Notes: generated by a model from the sequence alone, not told the origin. Numbered from the stretch's first letter, positions 45,159-54,391 are shown. The stretch: DNA of 64,000 nt from Candidatus Latescibacterota bacterium (GCA_022821085.1 JAJEEG010000006.1:2439330-2503329), one strand, 5' to 3'. Numbers and translations: made by a program.

Positions 45159-45908
45159 ATGATGACCAGCGTCCGAAACGACCGGCCGACCTGGGCGGGG
45201 AGAATACCACGCCACAAGATCGCCGAATTGTACAAGAAGGACGCCCTGGGTATTTGCGACGAAGAACTGATCGACGAAGTGGGGATCGGCCTGCTCGTTA
45301 GAATCGAACACATCTTCCGCGCCAAGGATGCGAACAGCGGTATCGCGAGTTGCCCAATCTGCCGAAGCGAGATTACTCATGATTTCGACCCGGCCTTCCT
45401 GCTTCGCTGCGATTCATGCAACTGGGAACTGCCGTGGACCGAATACCAGAAGTCTTTCAAAGGAAAACACCTTATGGCTTCAGGTATGACCGCCTTTCTC
45501 AAGGAATACGTGGAAAAATACCGTGTCGCGAGATCACCCCAGGAAAAAATGATCCTGATCGATACGCTGATCCACCGGTATCACTGGGAACTCGAAGGCG
45601 GATTGACCGGACCGGGTGCACGGGATCTCATTGGTGGGAAGCCCAGCGAAGTCATCGATTTTCTGAATCATCTGAGCTATGGGACCAAGAGTAATCCGGA
45701 AATCCTGGCAACCAGGCAGGAATGGCTGGACAAGGTGCGCGCGAGTCGGCAAAAGGCTGCATCAGCAGTCAAGGAGCGAGATCGGAAAGCGAAGGAGAAA
45801 AGGCGAAAGGCGGAGGAGAAAACAAGACGGAATGCCTTGAAAAAGAAAGCGCGCCAGGCAGGAACTGGCGGCCAGGCAGATGCAGGAGAGATTCATGACG
45901 CCACATAA
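45159..45908 (+). CDS. Protein with a zinc-ribbon and basic coiled-coil tail, unknown function
   Basis: A 249-residue protein not assigned to a family. Residues 65-87 hold two C-x-x-C pairs (CPIC, CDSC) forming a zinc ribbon. A helical middle follows (about 100-190, with a histidine-rich YHWELEGGLTGPGARDLIGGK), and residues about 195-240 are a highly basic coiled-coil rich in Lys and Arg. Such tails often bind nucleic acid. Two ATGs (45159, 45162) are equally possible starts. It overlaps the HIT gene by 14 bases. Confidence 0.7.
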   Translation: MMTSVRNDRPTWAGRIPRHKIAELYKKDALGICDEELIDEVGIGLLVRIEHIFRAKDANSGIASCPICRSEITHDFDPAFLLRCDSCNWELPWTEYQKSFKGKHLMASGMTAFLKEYVEKYRVARSPQEKMILIDTLIHRYHWELEGGLTGPGARDLIGGKPSEVIDFLNHLSYGTKSNPEILATRQEWLDKVRASRQKAASAVKERDRKAKEKRRKAEEKTRRNALKKKARQAGTGGQADAGEIHDAT

Positions 45909-46353
45909 GAACGACTGCGTCTTCTGTCGCATCATACAAGGCGAACTGGACGCTGCGGTTATTTACGAGGACGAATCCACCATGGCGTTCCTTAATTTGC
46001 GCCAAAGCAACGAGGGGCATGTCCTGGTCGTCCCCAGACGTCATTTCGAACAGATCTATGATCTTGATGACGACTCGGCCTGCGCGCTTGCCTGCACGGT
46101 CCGCAAAGTCGCCCGCGCGGTCCGCTGTGTTTATTCGCCAGACGGGCTGTCTATCTGGCAGTCCAATGGTCCGGCGGCATATCAGGAAGTACCTCATGTT
46201 CACTGGCATGTATTCCCACGTTACACCGACGATGGGCATCTGGTCGTGTATCCGAAGGAAACTGCCGGACGCGCCCGTCGGGAATATCCGTTGCAGTCCT
46301 TGAAGCGCATTGCGGATCCGTTGATTTCGGCGCTTGAGGTCGAAGTTGCGTAA
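45895..46353 (+). CDS. HIT family hydrolase
   Basis: A 152-residue histidine-triad nucleotide-binding protein. Cys8, Cys11 (DCVFCRI), His50 and the triad HVHWH (101-105) in VPHVHWHVFPR are all present. HIT proteins of this type hydrolyse adenosine phosphoramidates or diadenosine polyphosphates. AGGAG precedes the ATG at 45895, inside the 3' end of the zinc-ribbon gene, so translation is coupled to it. The upstream in-frame ATG at 45880 lacks a site. Confidence 0.9.
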   Translation: MTPHKNDCVFCRIIQGELDAAVIYEDESTMAFLNLRQSNEGHVLVVPRRHFEQIYDLDDDSACALACTVRKVARAVRCVYSPDGLSIWQSNGPAAYQEVPHVHWHVFPRYTDDGHLVVYPKETAGRARREYPLQSLKRIADPLISALEVEVA

Positions 46354-46394
46354 CGGACGTTCGCACGCAACGCACGTTCAAAAAGGACCGCCCC

Positions 46395-47633
46395 ATGAAG
46401 ATTACAGAGATCGAAGTACACGAGATCACCCTGGAATACGAGGATTGGATCGCGTACCAGTTAAACCACTTCTACGGTCCGGCGAAGCGGACGGTCTACG
46501 TCGTGCACACGGACGACGGGCTCGTCGGTCTGGGAGAGGGTGGTACTACCGAGCCGGAAGAGGTGGTAGATCAGTACGTCGGCACGAACCCCTTCGACTG
46601 GATCGGGGACGAAACCTCCCTCGCGCTGGGCACGGCGATGTACGACCTGATGGGCAAGGCGGCCGGCGTGCCGGTCTACAAGCTCTTCGGTCAGAAGGTC
46701 CGGTCCTGGGTGCCGGTTGGTAGTTGGACGGTCTCGACACACCCGGACCGTATGGCCGAAGCGGTGCGCGAGTACGCGGCGCTAGGTTATACCTGGATGA
46801 AATACCACCTCTCCCCCTTCGAGAACGTCATGGACCAGACCGAGGCCATGCAGGCCGTGGCGCCGAAAGGGTTCAGGATCCATTACGACTTCACCATGCA
46901 CGGCACCGATGATCACATGCCCGAACTCCTGGACAAGCTGGAGCGATTCGAGGTCGCCGGCTGCTTCGAAGATCCCCTGCCTCCGGGGGACATACAGGGC
47001 TACATAGAGCTGCGTAAGCGGACCGGGTTGCCTGTCGTCCTGCACCACTTTCCCATGGGAGCGACCTACGAAGTCCTGATGAAACCCGCGGACGCCTACA
47101 TGCTGGGGCATCAGCCGATTGGCGAGGCGGTGCGGCGGGCGGGCCTGTTCGCCGCGGACAACAGTCCCTTCATGCTTCAGAACGTGGGCGGCAGTATCAC
47201 CCGGGCCATGACCACCCACATGATGGCGGCCTTCCCGTCGGCGAACTTCCACTTCATCAGCGCTACTGAAACCTGGAAGAGCGACGTGGTCTCACAACGG
47301 CTGGATCCCGTCAACGGGTTCGTGCGTGTTCCGGAGGCGCCGGGACTGGGCGTCACGCTGGACCGCAGTGAGCTGGAGCGCCTTGCAAAACTGCAACTTC
47401 CTCCGCAGGAGAAGTGGATCATCCGGTCGCGGTACGAGAACGGCGCGCGCATGTACAACATCGCCGATCCCGAGGATTCGATCTTCATGGTGCGGCCCGA
47501 CCGGCGGCGGGGGATGGTGCCCATGCGTTACGACGCGCCTCTTACCACCGATTACTGGGACGACGACAGTTCCGACGCCTACAGGGAGATGTTTGCCCGG
47601 ATCGAGCGGGAAGGCGTCGTACTCGAGAGGTAG
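46395..47633 (+). CDS. Enolase-superfamily (mandelate racemase-like) protein with unusual active site
   Basis: A 412-residue protein. The capping domain is at 1-110 and the barrel follows. Asp165 (HYDFTMHG) and Glu192 (FEDPLPP) are two metal ligands of the mandelate racemase subgroup. The third ligand position, after LPVVLHHFP, has histidines in place of the usual acid, and the K-x-K base is K136-Y-H138. It is therefore probably a non-standard dehydratase or racemase, or an inactive member. It has a two-base gap to the next gene, so the pair is coupled. Confidence 0.82.
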   Translation: MKITEIEVHEITLEYEDWIAYQLNHFYGPAKRTVYVVHTDDGLVGLGEGGTTEPEEVVDQYVGTNPFDWIGDETSLALGTAMYDLMGKAAGVPVYKLFGQKVRSWVPVGSWTVSTHPDRMAEAVREYAALGYTWMKYHLSPFENVMDQTEAMQAVAPKGFRIHYDFTMHGTDDHMPELLDKLERFEVAGCFEDPLPPGDIQGYIELRKRTGLPVVLHHFPMGATYEVLMKPADAYMLGHQPIGEAVRRAGLFAADNSPFMLQNVGGSITRAMTTHMMAAFPSANFHFISATETWKSDVVSQRLDPVNGFVRVPEAPGLGVTLDRSELERLAKLQLPPQEKWIIRSRYENGARMYNIADPEDSIFMVRPDRRRGMVPMRYDAPLTTDYWDDDSSDAYREMFARIEREGVVLER

Positions 47634-47635
47634 CC

Positions 47636-49183
47636 ATGCGAAAACCGAAGCTGATCCACTACAACGACGCCCGCCACTACAGCATATACCGGTACGAGCC
47701 GCCTATGAGCCTGTACCAGTGGCGGCAACCCGTGGACGAAATCCTGGGCACCGAAGTGGACACCCTGGTCTACGGCCTGGGTTCCGGCGAGACCTTCCTC
47801 CACGGTTCGGAAGCCGGCCTGAAGTGGGGCGAAGGCGTCGAAGAGCACAACATGAGCATGATGTGGTGGCGCGCGACGAAGAACTTGAACCTGGCACTCG
47901 AGGCGGGTATCGATCCGCTCGCCGTGGCAGTGGAACGGGCGCACGAGAAGGGACGGCGCATCCTGGGCAGCCTGCGGATGACCGAACCCACTTCGCCCGA
48001 CGACGACAACCCCTACATGCTGGGCCGCCTCAAGCGGGAGCGCCCCGAGGTCATGATCGGCGAAAACAGTCCCGAATACCCCCGGGCGGCCGGATGCGCG
48101 GACTACACCCGCGAGGAGGTGCGCGCGGAGCGGCTGGCGGTCATCGAGGAGGTGTGCGGCCGGTACGGCATGGACGGGCTGGAATTCGACCCGTACGTGG
48201 GCGTGTTCTTCAAGCCTTCCGAGGCGCGGAAGAAAGCGCCCGTGCTCACGGATTTCGTGCGTGAGATCAGGCGCCTGCTCGACCGCCTCGGTGAAGCGCG
48301 GAGCGAGCCGTTATGGCTGGCGGTGAAAGTGCGCGCGACCGAGGAGGCGAACCTCGCCCTGGGCATGGACGTGCGCGCCTGGCTGGCGGAGGGGCTCCTG
48401 GATATCGTCATTCCCTGGACCGAGAGCTTTCTGTTCGACCAGGAGATGCCTGTCGGATGGCTGGTCGAGGCGGCTGCCGGAACAAAGACGCCGGTCTACC
48501 CCATGCTGGGCCGTTCACCCTACGACGACCGGCACCATCAGCCGACCATCGAGATGTACCGGGCCGCGGCCGCCAATTACCACGCCATGGGGGTGGACGG
48601 GATTTACCTGTCTGACCTGCCCTGGCCGCACACCGAACGCGAATACCTGGTCTTCCGCGAGATGGCCGATCCGGACATCCATCTCCGGAAGAAGAAACAC
48701 TACTTCCCCGCGCCGGTTGAACCCGAATCCGAGCCGCACGCGCCCGAGCGGTATCTGCCATTGGACCTCGAGGAAGGCGTCCCGTCCGGGGTGCCGTTCC
48801 TGGTCGGCGACCGGTTGGACGAGGCCCGGAAGGACGGCGAGCTCAAGAGCACGACATTAGGCGTGCGCATCGGCCACTGCTGCCCGGAGGACGGAATTTC
48901 CTTCCGATTCAACGGCGAAACAGTCACGCCATCTGAGACCCATCATGTCTACAGTGGTACGGTCTCCTATACGGCCGCAAGAAGCGGACTTCCGGAGCGG
49001 CTAATGACCCACTTCTGGTTCACGTTCGAGCTACCGCTGAATCTGGTATGTGAAGGACGGAACGAAGTCGAGGTTGTCCTGGAGCGCCGATTCACCGGGA
49101 TGGGCGGCGTCCGTGTGTTTCACCAGGTAGAGCTGATCGTGGAATACAAGGAACCGCCGGTGCCCGTGGGCGGGCAGATGTGA
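47636..49183 (+). CDS. TIM-barrel glycoside hydrolase-like protein, unknown substrate
   Basis: A 515-residue protein. Residues about 1-400 resemble a glycoside hydrolase-type barrel: YGMDGLEFDPYVGVFF near 180 and GVDGIYLSDLPWP near 330 match the GxDGIxxD pattern of glycosyl-hydrolase-like proteins. A C-terminal beta-rich domain of about 100 residues follows (RIGHCCPEDGISFRFNG ... FHQVELIVEYK). The start at 47636 is two bases after the upstream stop; the longer open frame is a shadow of the enolase-superfamily gene. Functional linkage to that gene is likely but the substrate is unknown. Confidence 0.78.
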   Translation: MRKPKLIHYNDARHYSIYRYEPPMSLYQWRQPVDEILGTEVDTLVYGLGSGETFLHGSEAGLKWGEGVEEHNMSMMWWRATKNLNLALEAGIDPLAVAVERAHEKGRRILGSLRMTEPTSPDDDNPYMLGRLKRERPEVMIGENSPEYPRAAGCADYTREEVRAERLAVIEEVCGRYGMDGLEFDPYVGVFFKPSEARKKAPVLTDFVREIRRLLDRLGEARSEPLWLAVKVRATEEANLALGMDVRAWLAEGLLDIVIPWTESFLFDQEMPVGWLVEAAAGTKTPVYPMLGRSPYDDRHHQPTIEMYRAAAANYHAMGVDGIYLSDLPWPHTEREYLVFREMADPDIHLRKKKHYFPAPVEPESEPHAPERYLPLDLEEGVPSGVPFLVGDRLDEARKDGELKSTTLGVRIGHCCPEDGISFRFNGETVTPSETHHVYSGTVSYTAARSGLPERLMTHFWFTFELPLNLVCEGRNEVEVVLERRFTGMGGVRVFHQVELIVEYKEPPVPVGGQM

Positions 49184-49213
49184 TCTCGAGGGCGGTTTCA
49201 AGGTCGAGCGGCC

Positions 49214-49235
49214 GTCCGCTGTACGGACTTTTTTT
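49214..49235 (+). terminator. Intrinsic terminator after the TIM-barrel gene
   Basis: GTCCG (49214-49218) pairs with CGGAC (49224-49228) across a five-base loop and is followed directly by seven T residues (49229-49235). It lies about 30 bases after the TIM-barrel stop and before the nitrilase operon. Confidence 0.75.
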
Positions 49236-49309
49236 GGACGCTACATAAAGTCCGATGATGTCGGCTGGATGCATGACAGATCAGAACGGGAACTTGAGGG
49301 AAGAACCAC

Positions 49310-50155
49310 ATGAAGCTCTGCGCGATACAGCCCCAAATGTCGGATTCGATAGACGCAAATGTGACCGAGATCACCAGGTGGATCCATCGGGCCGCCGACG
49401 TGGACGGCGATGTGGTGGTTTTCCCCGAAATGATGCTGACGGGCTATGACCATCACTTACATGGATTTTTTAAGGATCCCGATTGGCATGCGCAGGTCGA
49501 TGAAGCACTGACTGAACTCGGAGGCGTGGTCGACGCGGCCGGATCCAGCGCGTTATTTGGACTGCCATATCCTTTCGGCGAAGGGCATCTCAACGCGTTG
49601 ATACTGATCCGCCCGTACAAACAACCCATTCTTGCTGGTGCGAGATCCCATCTGCCTGTGGGGGACAGAAATCTGTGGAGATTCGTAGAACCGCATGATC
49701 GCACTCCAGTGAAAATCCAGGGGATTTCGCTGGGTTCGATCTTCTGTGCAGAAGCTCATCATCTCGAGTACACAACAGGCAAGGGCCTGGAACGTAGCGA
49801 TGTCATCCTCTGGCCCGGGGTAATCGGATGCGATTATAACGAAAAAAGAGAAATCACCCGAGATTGGAACGTGGAATTGGCACAGAAGATCGCCGGATTC
49901 TTTAAGGTCGCTGTGATACAGTCCAATTATCTGTCTTATGCCACTGAATTGAGTGCCCAGGATATGTTGGAAAGCAGTCGAATGCTGGGAGGCTCCATCG
50001 CCTGCGATTCATCGGGACGTGTCCTCGACCAGGCCTCGAGGACTGAACAGGAAATGCGATCGTTCGAGATCAGCCGGATCAACGGCGCGGTTCAGGTGAC
50101 CCCGCTGGGTAGGGAGGAGATTTCCACACATCCCGCGGGGAATCGAACCACATGA
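49310..50155 (+). CDS. Carbon-nitrogen hydrolase (nitrilase superfamily) protein
   Basis: A 281-residue nitrilase-superfamily protein. Glu40 (FPEMMLTGY) and Cys146 (SIFCAEAHH) are two of the catalytic triad. The lysine expected before the HL motif reads ARSHLP, so Arg112 stands at the position of the usual lysine. Members with a complete Glu-Lys-Cys triad hydrolyse amides or nitriles; with Arg the activity is uncertain. The stop overlaps the next start by four bases (ATGA), tying it to the TPR protein. Confidence 0.83.
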   Translation: MKLCAIQPQMSDSIDANVTEITRWIHRAADVDGDVVVFPEMMLTGYDHHLHGFFKDPDWHAQVDEALTELGGVVDAAGSSALFGLPYPFGEGHLNALILIRPYKQPILAGARSHLPVGDRNLWRFVEPHDRTPVKIQGISLGSIFCAEAHHLEYTTGKGLERSDVILWPGVIGCDYNEKREITRDWNVELAQKIAGFFKVAVIQSNYLSYATELSAQDMLESSRMLGGSIACDSSGRVLDQASRTEQEMRSFEISRINGAVQVTPLGREEISTHPAGNRTT

Positions 50156-51051
50156 GCAGCCTGCCCGATTTCGACCCGTTGTGGGACTACAGCGACCCTG
50201 AGAAAACCGAGAAGGTCTTCAAGGAGCTTTTCGCTGAATCGCGGAACTCCGGAGACCGTGAATACCAGGCCCAATTACTGACACAAATCGCGCGGACCCA
50301 TAGCCTCAGGCGGGAATTCGAGGAAGCCCACCGCATCCTGGACGACGTTGAGAAAATGATCGACGTTGTTGCCAACGCGCTCGACATTCAAACCCCGGTC
50401 GCCCGAATCCGCTACCTGCTCGAACGCGGCCGCACCCACAACTCCGCCGGGGACAGCGAAGCGGCCCGCCCGCTCTTTCTGGAGGCCTGGGAACGGGCAC
50501 GCGACGCCCGCGAGGATTACCATGCCGTGGACGCGGCCCACATGCTCGGGATCTGTGAGCATGGCGATGCATCCCTTTTGTGGAATAACAGGGCGATGGA
50601 AGCCGCGGAAGCATCCGGCGATCCGCGGGCAAAAGGCTGGCTCGGTGCCCTGTACAACAATACCGGTTGGACGTACCACGACACGGGCGAGTACGAACGA
50701 GCACTGGAACGCTTCGAAAAGGGGCTCGCCTGGCGGAGGGAGCGGGACGACCAGCAGGCGACGTGGATCGCGGAGTGGACCGTGGCGCGTGCCAAACGCT
50801 CGCTCAACCGAACGGAAGAGGCCCTGGCCATGCAGCAGTCCCTGCTCGAAGAACACGAAGCGGCCGGGACGACGGACGGTTACGTCTACGAGGAAGTCGC
50901 CGAGTGTCTGTTTGCGCTGGACAGGCCGGATGAAGCCCGGCCCTTCTTTGTCCGAGCCTACCGGGAACTGGCGAAAGATGGCTGGCTGGCAGAAAACGAG
51001 CCGAAGCGGCTGGATCGGCTCAAACGACTTGGCGAAGGACAACCATGTTGA
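50152..51051 (+). CDS. Tetratricopeptide repeat protein
   Basis: A 299-residue helical protein with TPR-like units, such as ALYNNTGWTYHDTGEYERALERFEKGLAWR near 165-195 and the neighbouring helical pairs. No signal peptide or membrane segment is visible. It is translationally coupled (ATGA) to the nitrilase-like gene and overlaps the next PhyH gene by seven bases, so all three are one operon. It may act as a scaffold or sensor for these enzymes, but this is inference. Confidence 0.82.
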   Translation: MSSLPDFDPLWDYSDPEKTEKVFKELFAESRNSGDREYQAQLLTQIARTHSLRREFEEAHRILDDVEKMIDVVANALDIQTPVARIRYLLERGRTHNSAGDSEAARPLFLEAWERARDAREDYHAVDAAHMLGICEHGDASLLWNNRAMEAAEASGDPRAKGWLGALYNNTGWTYHDTGEYERALERFEKGLAWRRERDDQQATWIAEWTVARAKRSLNRTEEALAMQQSLLEEHEAAGTTDGYVYEEVAECLFALDRPDEARPFFVRAYRELAKDGWLAENEPKRLDRLKRLGEGQPC

Positions 51052-51881
51052 CCGCCGCGCAGAAATCCGCGTTCGATGAGCACGGTTGGGTTCGCGTGCC
51101 GGGCGCAATCCCCGACGAGCATGTTCATACGGTACTCAACCGCGTATGGGACGACCTGGAGCAAAGGTGCGGGATTCCTCGCGATGCCCCGGAGACCTGG
51201 CCGGAAGCGAGACCTAAGGGTTTCAATCGGCTGATGCGGTCCGGCGCCTTCGAACCCACCTGCAACCAGGCCGTCAAGGACGCCATAGACGAATTCCTGG
51301 AACCCGGCCACTGGGAAAAACCGAGCCCCTGGGGGGCGCTTCTGCTGACCTTCCCCGCTGCGGGCCCGTGGTTTCTGCCCAACCAGTCATGGCACCTGGA
51401 CCTGCAGATTGCCGTAGACGCCGCGTCTGAGAAAAACCCCGGCGTACAGGTCTTCGCCATATTGGAGCCGCTGGCCGCCCGTGGAGGCGCGACGGTTGCC
51501 CTCGCCGGTTCTCACCGGCTCGTCCGCCACCTCGCACGGCAACCGGATCTGATCGGCGAGGGCCGATCCAAAGACATCACCAATGCGGTCAAGCGGGCGG
51601 CGCCGAATCTGCGTGATCTATGGTCCCGCGACCTGGGTGGAAACCGGGAGGACCGGTACCTTGAGCATCCCGTCGATGTCTCCGGCATTCCCGTGCAGGC
51701 CGTCGAATTCACCGGAGATCCCGGTGACGTGATCTTCATGCACCCCTGGATTATCCATGCCGCGTCACCCAACCGCGGCGACAGGCCGAGAATCGTTATA
51801 ACGGAACGGGTCCGCAGACTGGACGGACCGACCGGGCAGGACGGACCGGGCAGGACGGACCGACCGGGCAGGACAGACTGA
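51045..51881 (+). CDS. Phytanoyl-CoA dioxygenase family protein (PhyH copy 6)
   Basis: A 278-residue PhyH-like protein. The H-x-D is in NQSWHLDLQIAV, and the distal histidine is in MHPWIIHAASPNRGDRPRIVI. It is longer than some copies because of a C-terminal tail made of GPTGQDGPGRTDRPGRTD, which comes from tandem repeats at 51822-51871. It overlaps the TPR gene by seven bases. The tail is unlikely to be functional and probably arose by repeat expansion before the stop. Confidence 0.86.
   Translation: MLTAAQKSAFDEHGWVRVPGAIPDEHVHTVLNRVWDDLEQRCGIPRDAPETWPEARPKGFNRLMRSGAFEPTCNQAVKDAIDEFLEPGHWEKPSPWGALLLTFPAAGPWFLPNQSWHLDLQIAVDAASEKNPGVQVFAILEPLAARGGATVALAGSHRLVRHLARQPDLIGEGRSKDITNAVKRAAPNLRDLWSRDLGGNREDRYLEHPVDVSGIPVQAVEFTGDPGDVIFMHPWIIHAASPNRGDRPRIVITERVRRLDGPTGQDGPGRTDRPGRTD
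51822..51871. repeat. 18/14/18-bp tandem repeat at the 3' end of a gene
   Basis: GACGGACCGACCGGGCAG at 51822, a shortened unit at 51840 and a full unit at 51854 form the low-complexity C-terminal tail of the PhyH copy 6 protein. Confidence 0.75.
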
Positions 51882-51901
51882 ACAATCAGAACGACGACCG
51901 C

Positions 51902-51955
51902 GACACCAGCAACACCAGCGACACCAGCGACACCAGCGACACCAGCGACACCAGC
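51902..51955. repeat. 9-bp tandem repeat, six units
   Basis: Six consecutive GACACCAGC units (the second has AACACCAGC) at 51902-51955, between the PhyH copy 6 gene and the first of three ABC permeases. A repeat of this kind in a leader could vary in number. Confidence 0.9.
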
Positions 51956-51982
51956 AACGGCAACCAACTGGTAGAGGCATAA

Positions 51983-54391
51983 GTGTTCCACAATTACCTC
52001 AGCGTAGCTCTGCGCAACCTCCGCAGGCATCCCGCCTATTCGCTCATCAATATCGCCGGACTCGCAATCGGCATGGCCACGTGCATCCTGATCCTCCTGT
52101 ACATCCAGGATGAGCTCAGCTACGACCGGTATCATCCCCATGCCAACCGCGTATACCGCATCGTCGACGATATCGAAAGTGGGGGCCAGACCGTTCAGAC
52201 GGCCGGGTCGCCCACGGGCTGGGGACCCGCCCTGAAGCGCGACTTCCCCGAGATCGAGCTTGTCGTCCGGTTGAGAGGTACCGAATCCGCGTGGCTGGTC
52301 GATCTCGGAAACACCATCTACTATGAACGCAAGGTCATCTGGGCGGGATCCGACCTGTTCGAGATGTTCAGTATTCCGCTGGCCGCGGGGGACCAAAGCG
52401 TCGCGCTCGCCGAGCCGTATTCGATGGTGATCTCGGAGGATCTGGCCTTCAAGTACTTTGGCGACGAAGAGGCCATCGGCAAAGCGGTCAATCTCGACAA
52501 TCGCTGGGACTTCACGGTGACGGGCGTCATGAAGAACATTCCGACCAACTCCCACTTGCGGCCGGACATGTTCGTATCCTATTCCACGATGACTGCGATA
52601 CAGTCCGGCTGGGACCTGGACGACTGGGAATATCACCGAAACCTGTACACCTACGTCCGGCTCCGCGAGAACGTTTCTCCGAGTGAATTCGAAGCGAAAT
52701 TGCCGGCCTTTCTGGAGCGTCACGCGGGAGACCAGTACCGGGAGGCGGGCATCATCCTGCGGCCAACGCTTCAGCCCCTCGTGGACATACACCTCTATTC
52801 GAACAGGGAGAGCGAACACGAACCCAACGGCGATATACGGTACGTGGCGCTTTTCATGGCCATCGCGTTCCTGGTCCTGATTATCGCTTGCATCAACTTC
52901 ATTAACCTGGCCACGGCCCGTTCCGAGATGCGCGCCAGGGAAGTGGGCGTGAGAAAGGTGCTGGGTGCGAACCGGATGCAGCTGATCCGCCAGTTCCTGG
53001 GCGAATCGGTCCTCATGTCGGGTCTCGCTGCGGTCCTGGCGGTCATACTGGTCCACCTCGCCCTGCCTGCCGTGAACGAAATCGCGGGAAAACAACTCGC
53101 GCTGCCGATTGCCGACTGGATGGTGCTGGCCGCGCTGGTCCTCGGTACGGCCTTGATCGGATTGGCCGCCGGCAGTTATCCGGCTGCGTATCTCTCCGGT
53201 TTTCTTCCGGCCGAAGTAATGAAAGGCAGCCCCGAGACGGGAAAGAAAGGCCTGGGGATGCGTCAGGTGCTGGTGGTGATACAGTTCTCCATGTCCATCT
53301 TCCTGCTGGCCAGCACGGCCGTCATCCACGATCAGCTCGATTACATCCAGACCAAGCGGCTGGGGTTCGACAAAGAACACGTCATGGTCATCCCCATCGT
53401 AGGCTCCCCGCAACTGCCGAATACGCCCGTGCTGAAGCAGCGCCTTTCGGGATTGCCCGGTGTGGTGGGTATCGCGACGACCACCGGCGTGCCGGGCATG
53501 CGGGCGATGCCTACCTATGGAGTTCGGCCCGAAGGCATGGCGCCCGAAGACCACCTGATGATGGCCACGCTGCACGTGGACGAGCACTTCCTGGACGTCA
53601 TGAAGATCGATGTCGTCGCTGGCCGGAACTTTTCACCGGACTGGGGCACGGATACGACCGGTGGGGTCCTGCTTAACGAGACGGCCGTCCGGTCCCTGGG
53701 ATGGGGAGCGCCCGCCGACGCGATCGGAAGGCGATTCGAGCGGCTTTCCTTTGAAGGGGTGGTTCCGGGCCGTGTAATCGGCGTGGTACGGGATTTCCAC
53801 CTGCGGACAATACACGAAGAAATCGAACCTGCCGCGATCATGACCAGCACCTATCACATTTTCGTATTGATCCGTATCGAGCCTGAGGGCATTTCCGAAA
53901 CCATCGGGCGTATCGAGGAGATTTGGAGAGACGTGGATCCCAGGTTCCCGCTGGATTTCACCTTCCTGGACGAGGATTTCAACGCGTTGTACCGGACCGA
54001 CCGGTTGCTTGGCGAAATTTTCGCGGTCTTCGCCTTTCTCGCGGTCTTCGTGGCCTGCCTGGGTCTCCTGGGCCTCGCCTCGTTTGCGATCCAGCAACGC
54101 ACCCGGGAGATCGGGATCCGCAAAGTCGTCGGTTCGTCGGTTTCCGGCATCGTGGTCCTGCTATCGAAGGACTTCATGAAGTATGTCCTCTGGGCGAACG
54201 TGATCGCCTGGCCGCTGGCCTACTTCGTCATGAGCAACTGGCTGCAGAACTACGCTTACATGTCGGAGATCCGGTACGGGTGGTTCCTGGCCTCGGGCAT
54301 GCTCGCGCTGGCCATTGCCTGGCTGACGATCGGGGCCCACGCGGTGGCGGCGTCGCGAAGAAATCCGGTGAACGCGCTGAGGCAAGGGTGA
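51983..54391 (+). CDS. ABC transporter permease, MacB/FtsX type (copy 2)
   Basis: An 802-residue inner-membrane permease, the first of three in tandem. Helix 1 is at about 20-40 (LINIAGLAIGMATCILILLYIQDE), then a periplasmic domain, FtsX helices at about 280-400, a second periplasmic region and terminal helices at about 690-795. Conserved ATPase-contact loops RAREVGVRKVLGANR and TREIGIRKVVGSSV occur in both halves. The start is GTG. There is no ATPase gene nearby. The protein is highly similar to copy 4 at 56813-59215, more so than to copy 3. Confidence 0.9.
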   Translation: MFHNYLSVALRNLRRHPAYSLINIAGLAIGMATCILILLYIQDELSYDRYHPHANRVYRIVDDIESGGQTVQTAGSPTGWGPALKRDFPEIELVVRLRGTESAWLVDLGNTIYYERKVIWAGSDLFEMFSIPLAAGDQSVALAEPYSMVISEDLAFKYFGDEEAIGKAVNLDNRWDFTVTGVMKNIPTNSHLRPDMFVSYSTMTAIQSGWDLDDWEYHRNLYTYVRLRENVSPSEFEAKLPAFLERHAGDQYREAGIILRPTLQPLVDIHLYSNRESEHEPNGDIRYVALFMAIAFLVLIIACINFINLATARSEMRAREVGVRKVLGANRMQLIRQFLGESVLMSGLAAVLAVILVHLALPAVNEIAGKQLALPIADWMVLAALVLGTALIGLAAGSYPAAYLSGFLPAEVMKGSPETGKKGLGMRQVLVVIQFSMSIFLLASTAVIHDQLDYIQTKRLGFDKEHVMVIPIVGSPQLPNTPVLKQRLSGLPGVVGIATTTGVPGMRAMPTYGVRPEGMAPEDHLMMATLHVDEHFLDVMKIDVVAGRNFSPDWGTDTTGGVLLNETAVRSLGWGAPADAIGRRFERLSFEGVVPGRVIGVVRDFHLRTIHEEIEPAAIMTSTYHIFVLIRIEPEGISETIGRIEEIWRDVDPRFPLDFTFLDEDFNALYRTDRLLGEIFAVFAFLAVFVACLGLLGLASFAIQQRTREIGIRKVVGSSVSGIVVLLSKDFMKYVLWANVIAWPLAYFVMSNWLQNYAYMSEIRYGWFLASGMLALAIAWLTIGAHAVAASRRNPVNALRQG

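Noticed and set aside
51902-51955. Possible CRISPR or coding repeat
   Set aside because: The nine-base units have no spacers and do not form a gene on either strand with a start and ribosome site; they are a simple tandem repeat.
51512-53587. 691-codon frame on the minus strand opposite an ABC permease
   Set aside because: It is an antisense shadow: its translation is rich in Arg/Val/Gly strings, has no domain and no ribosome-binding site. The permease on the plus strand has clear family motifs.
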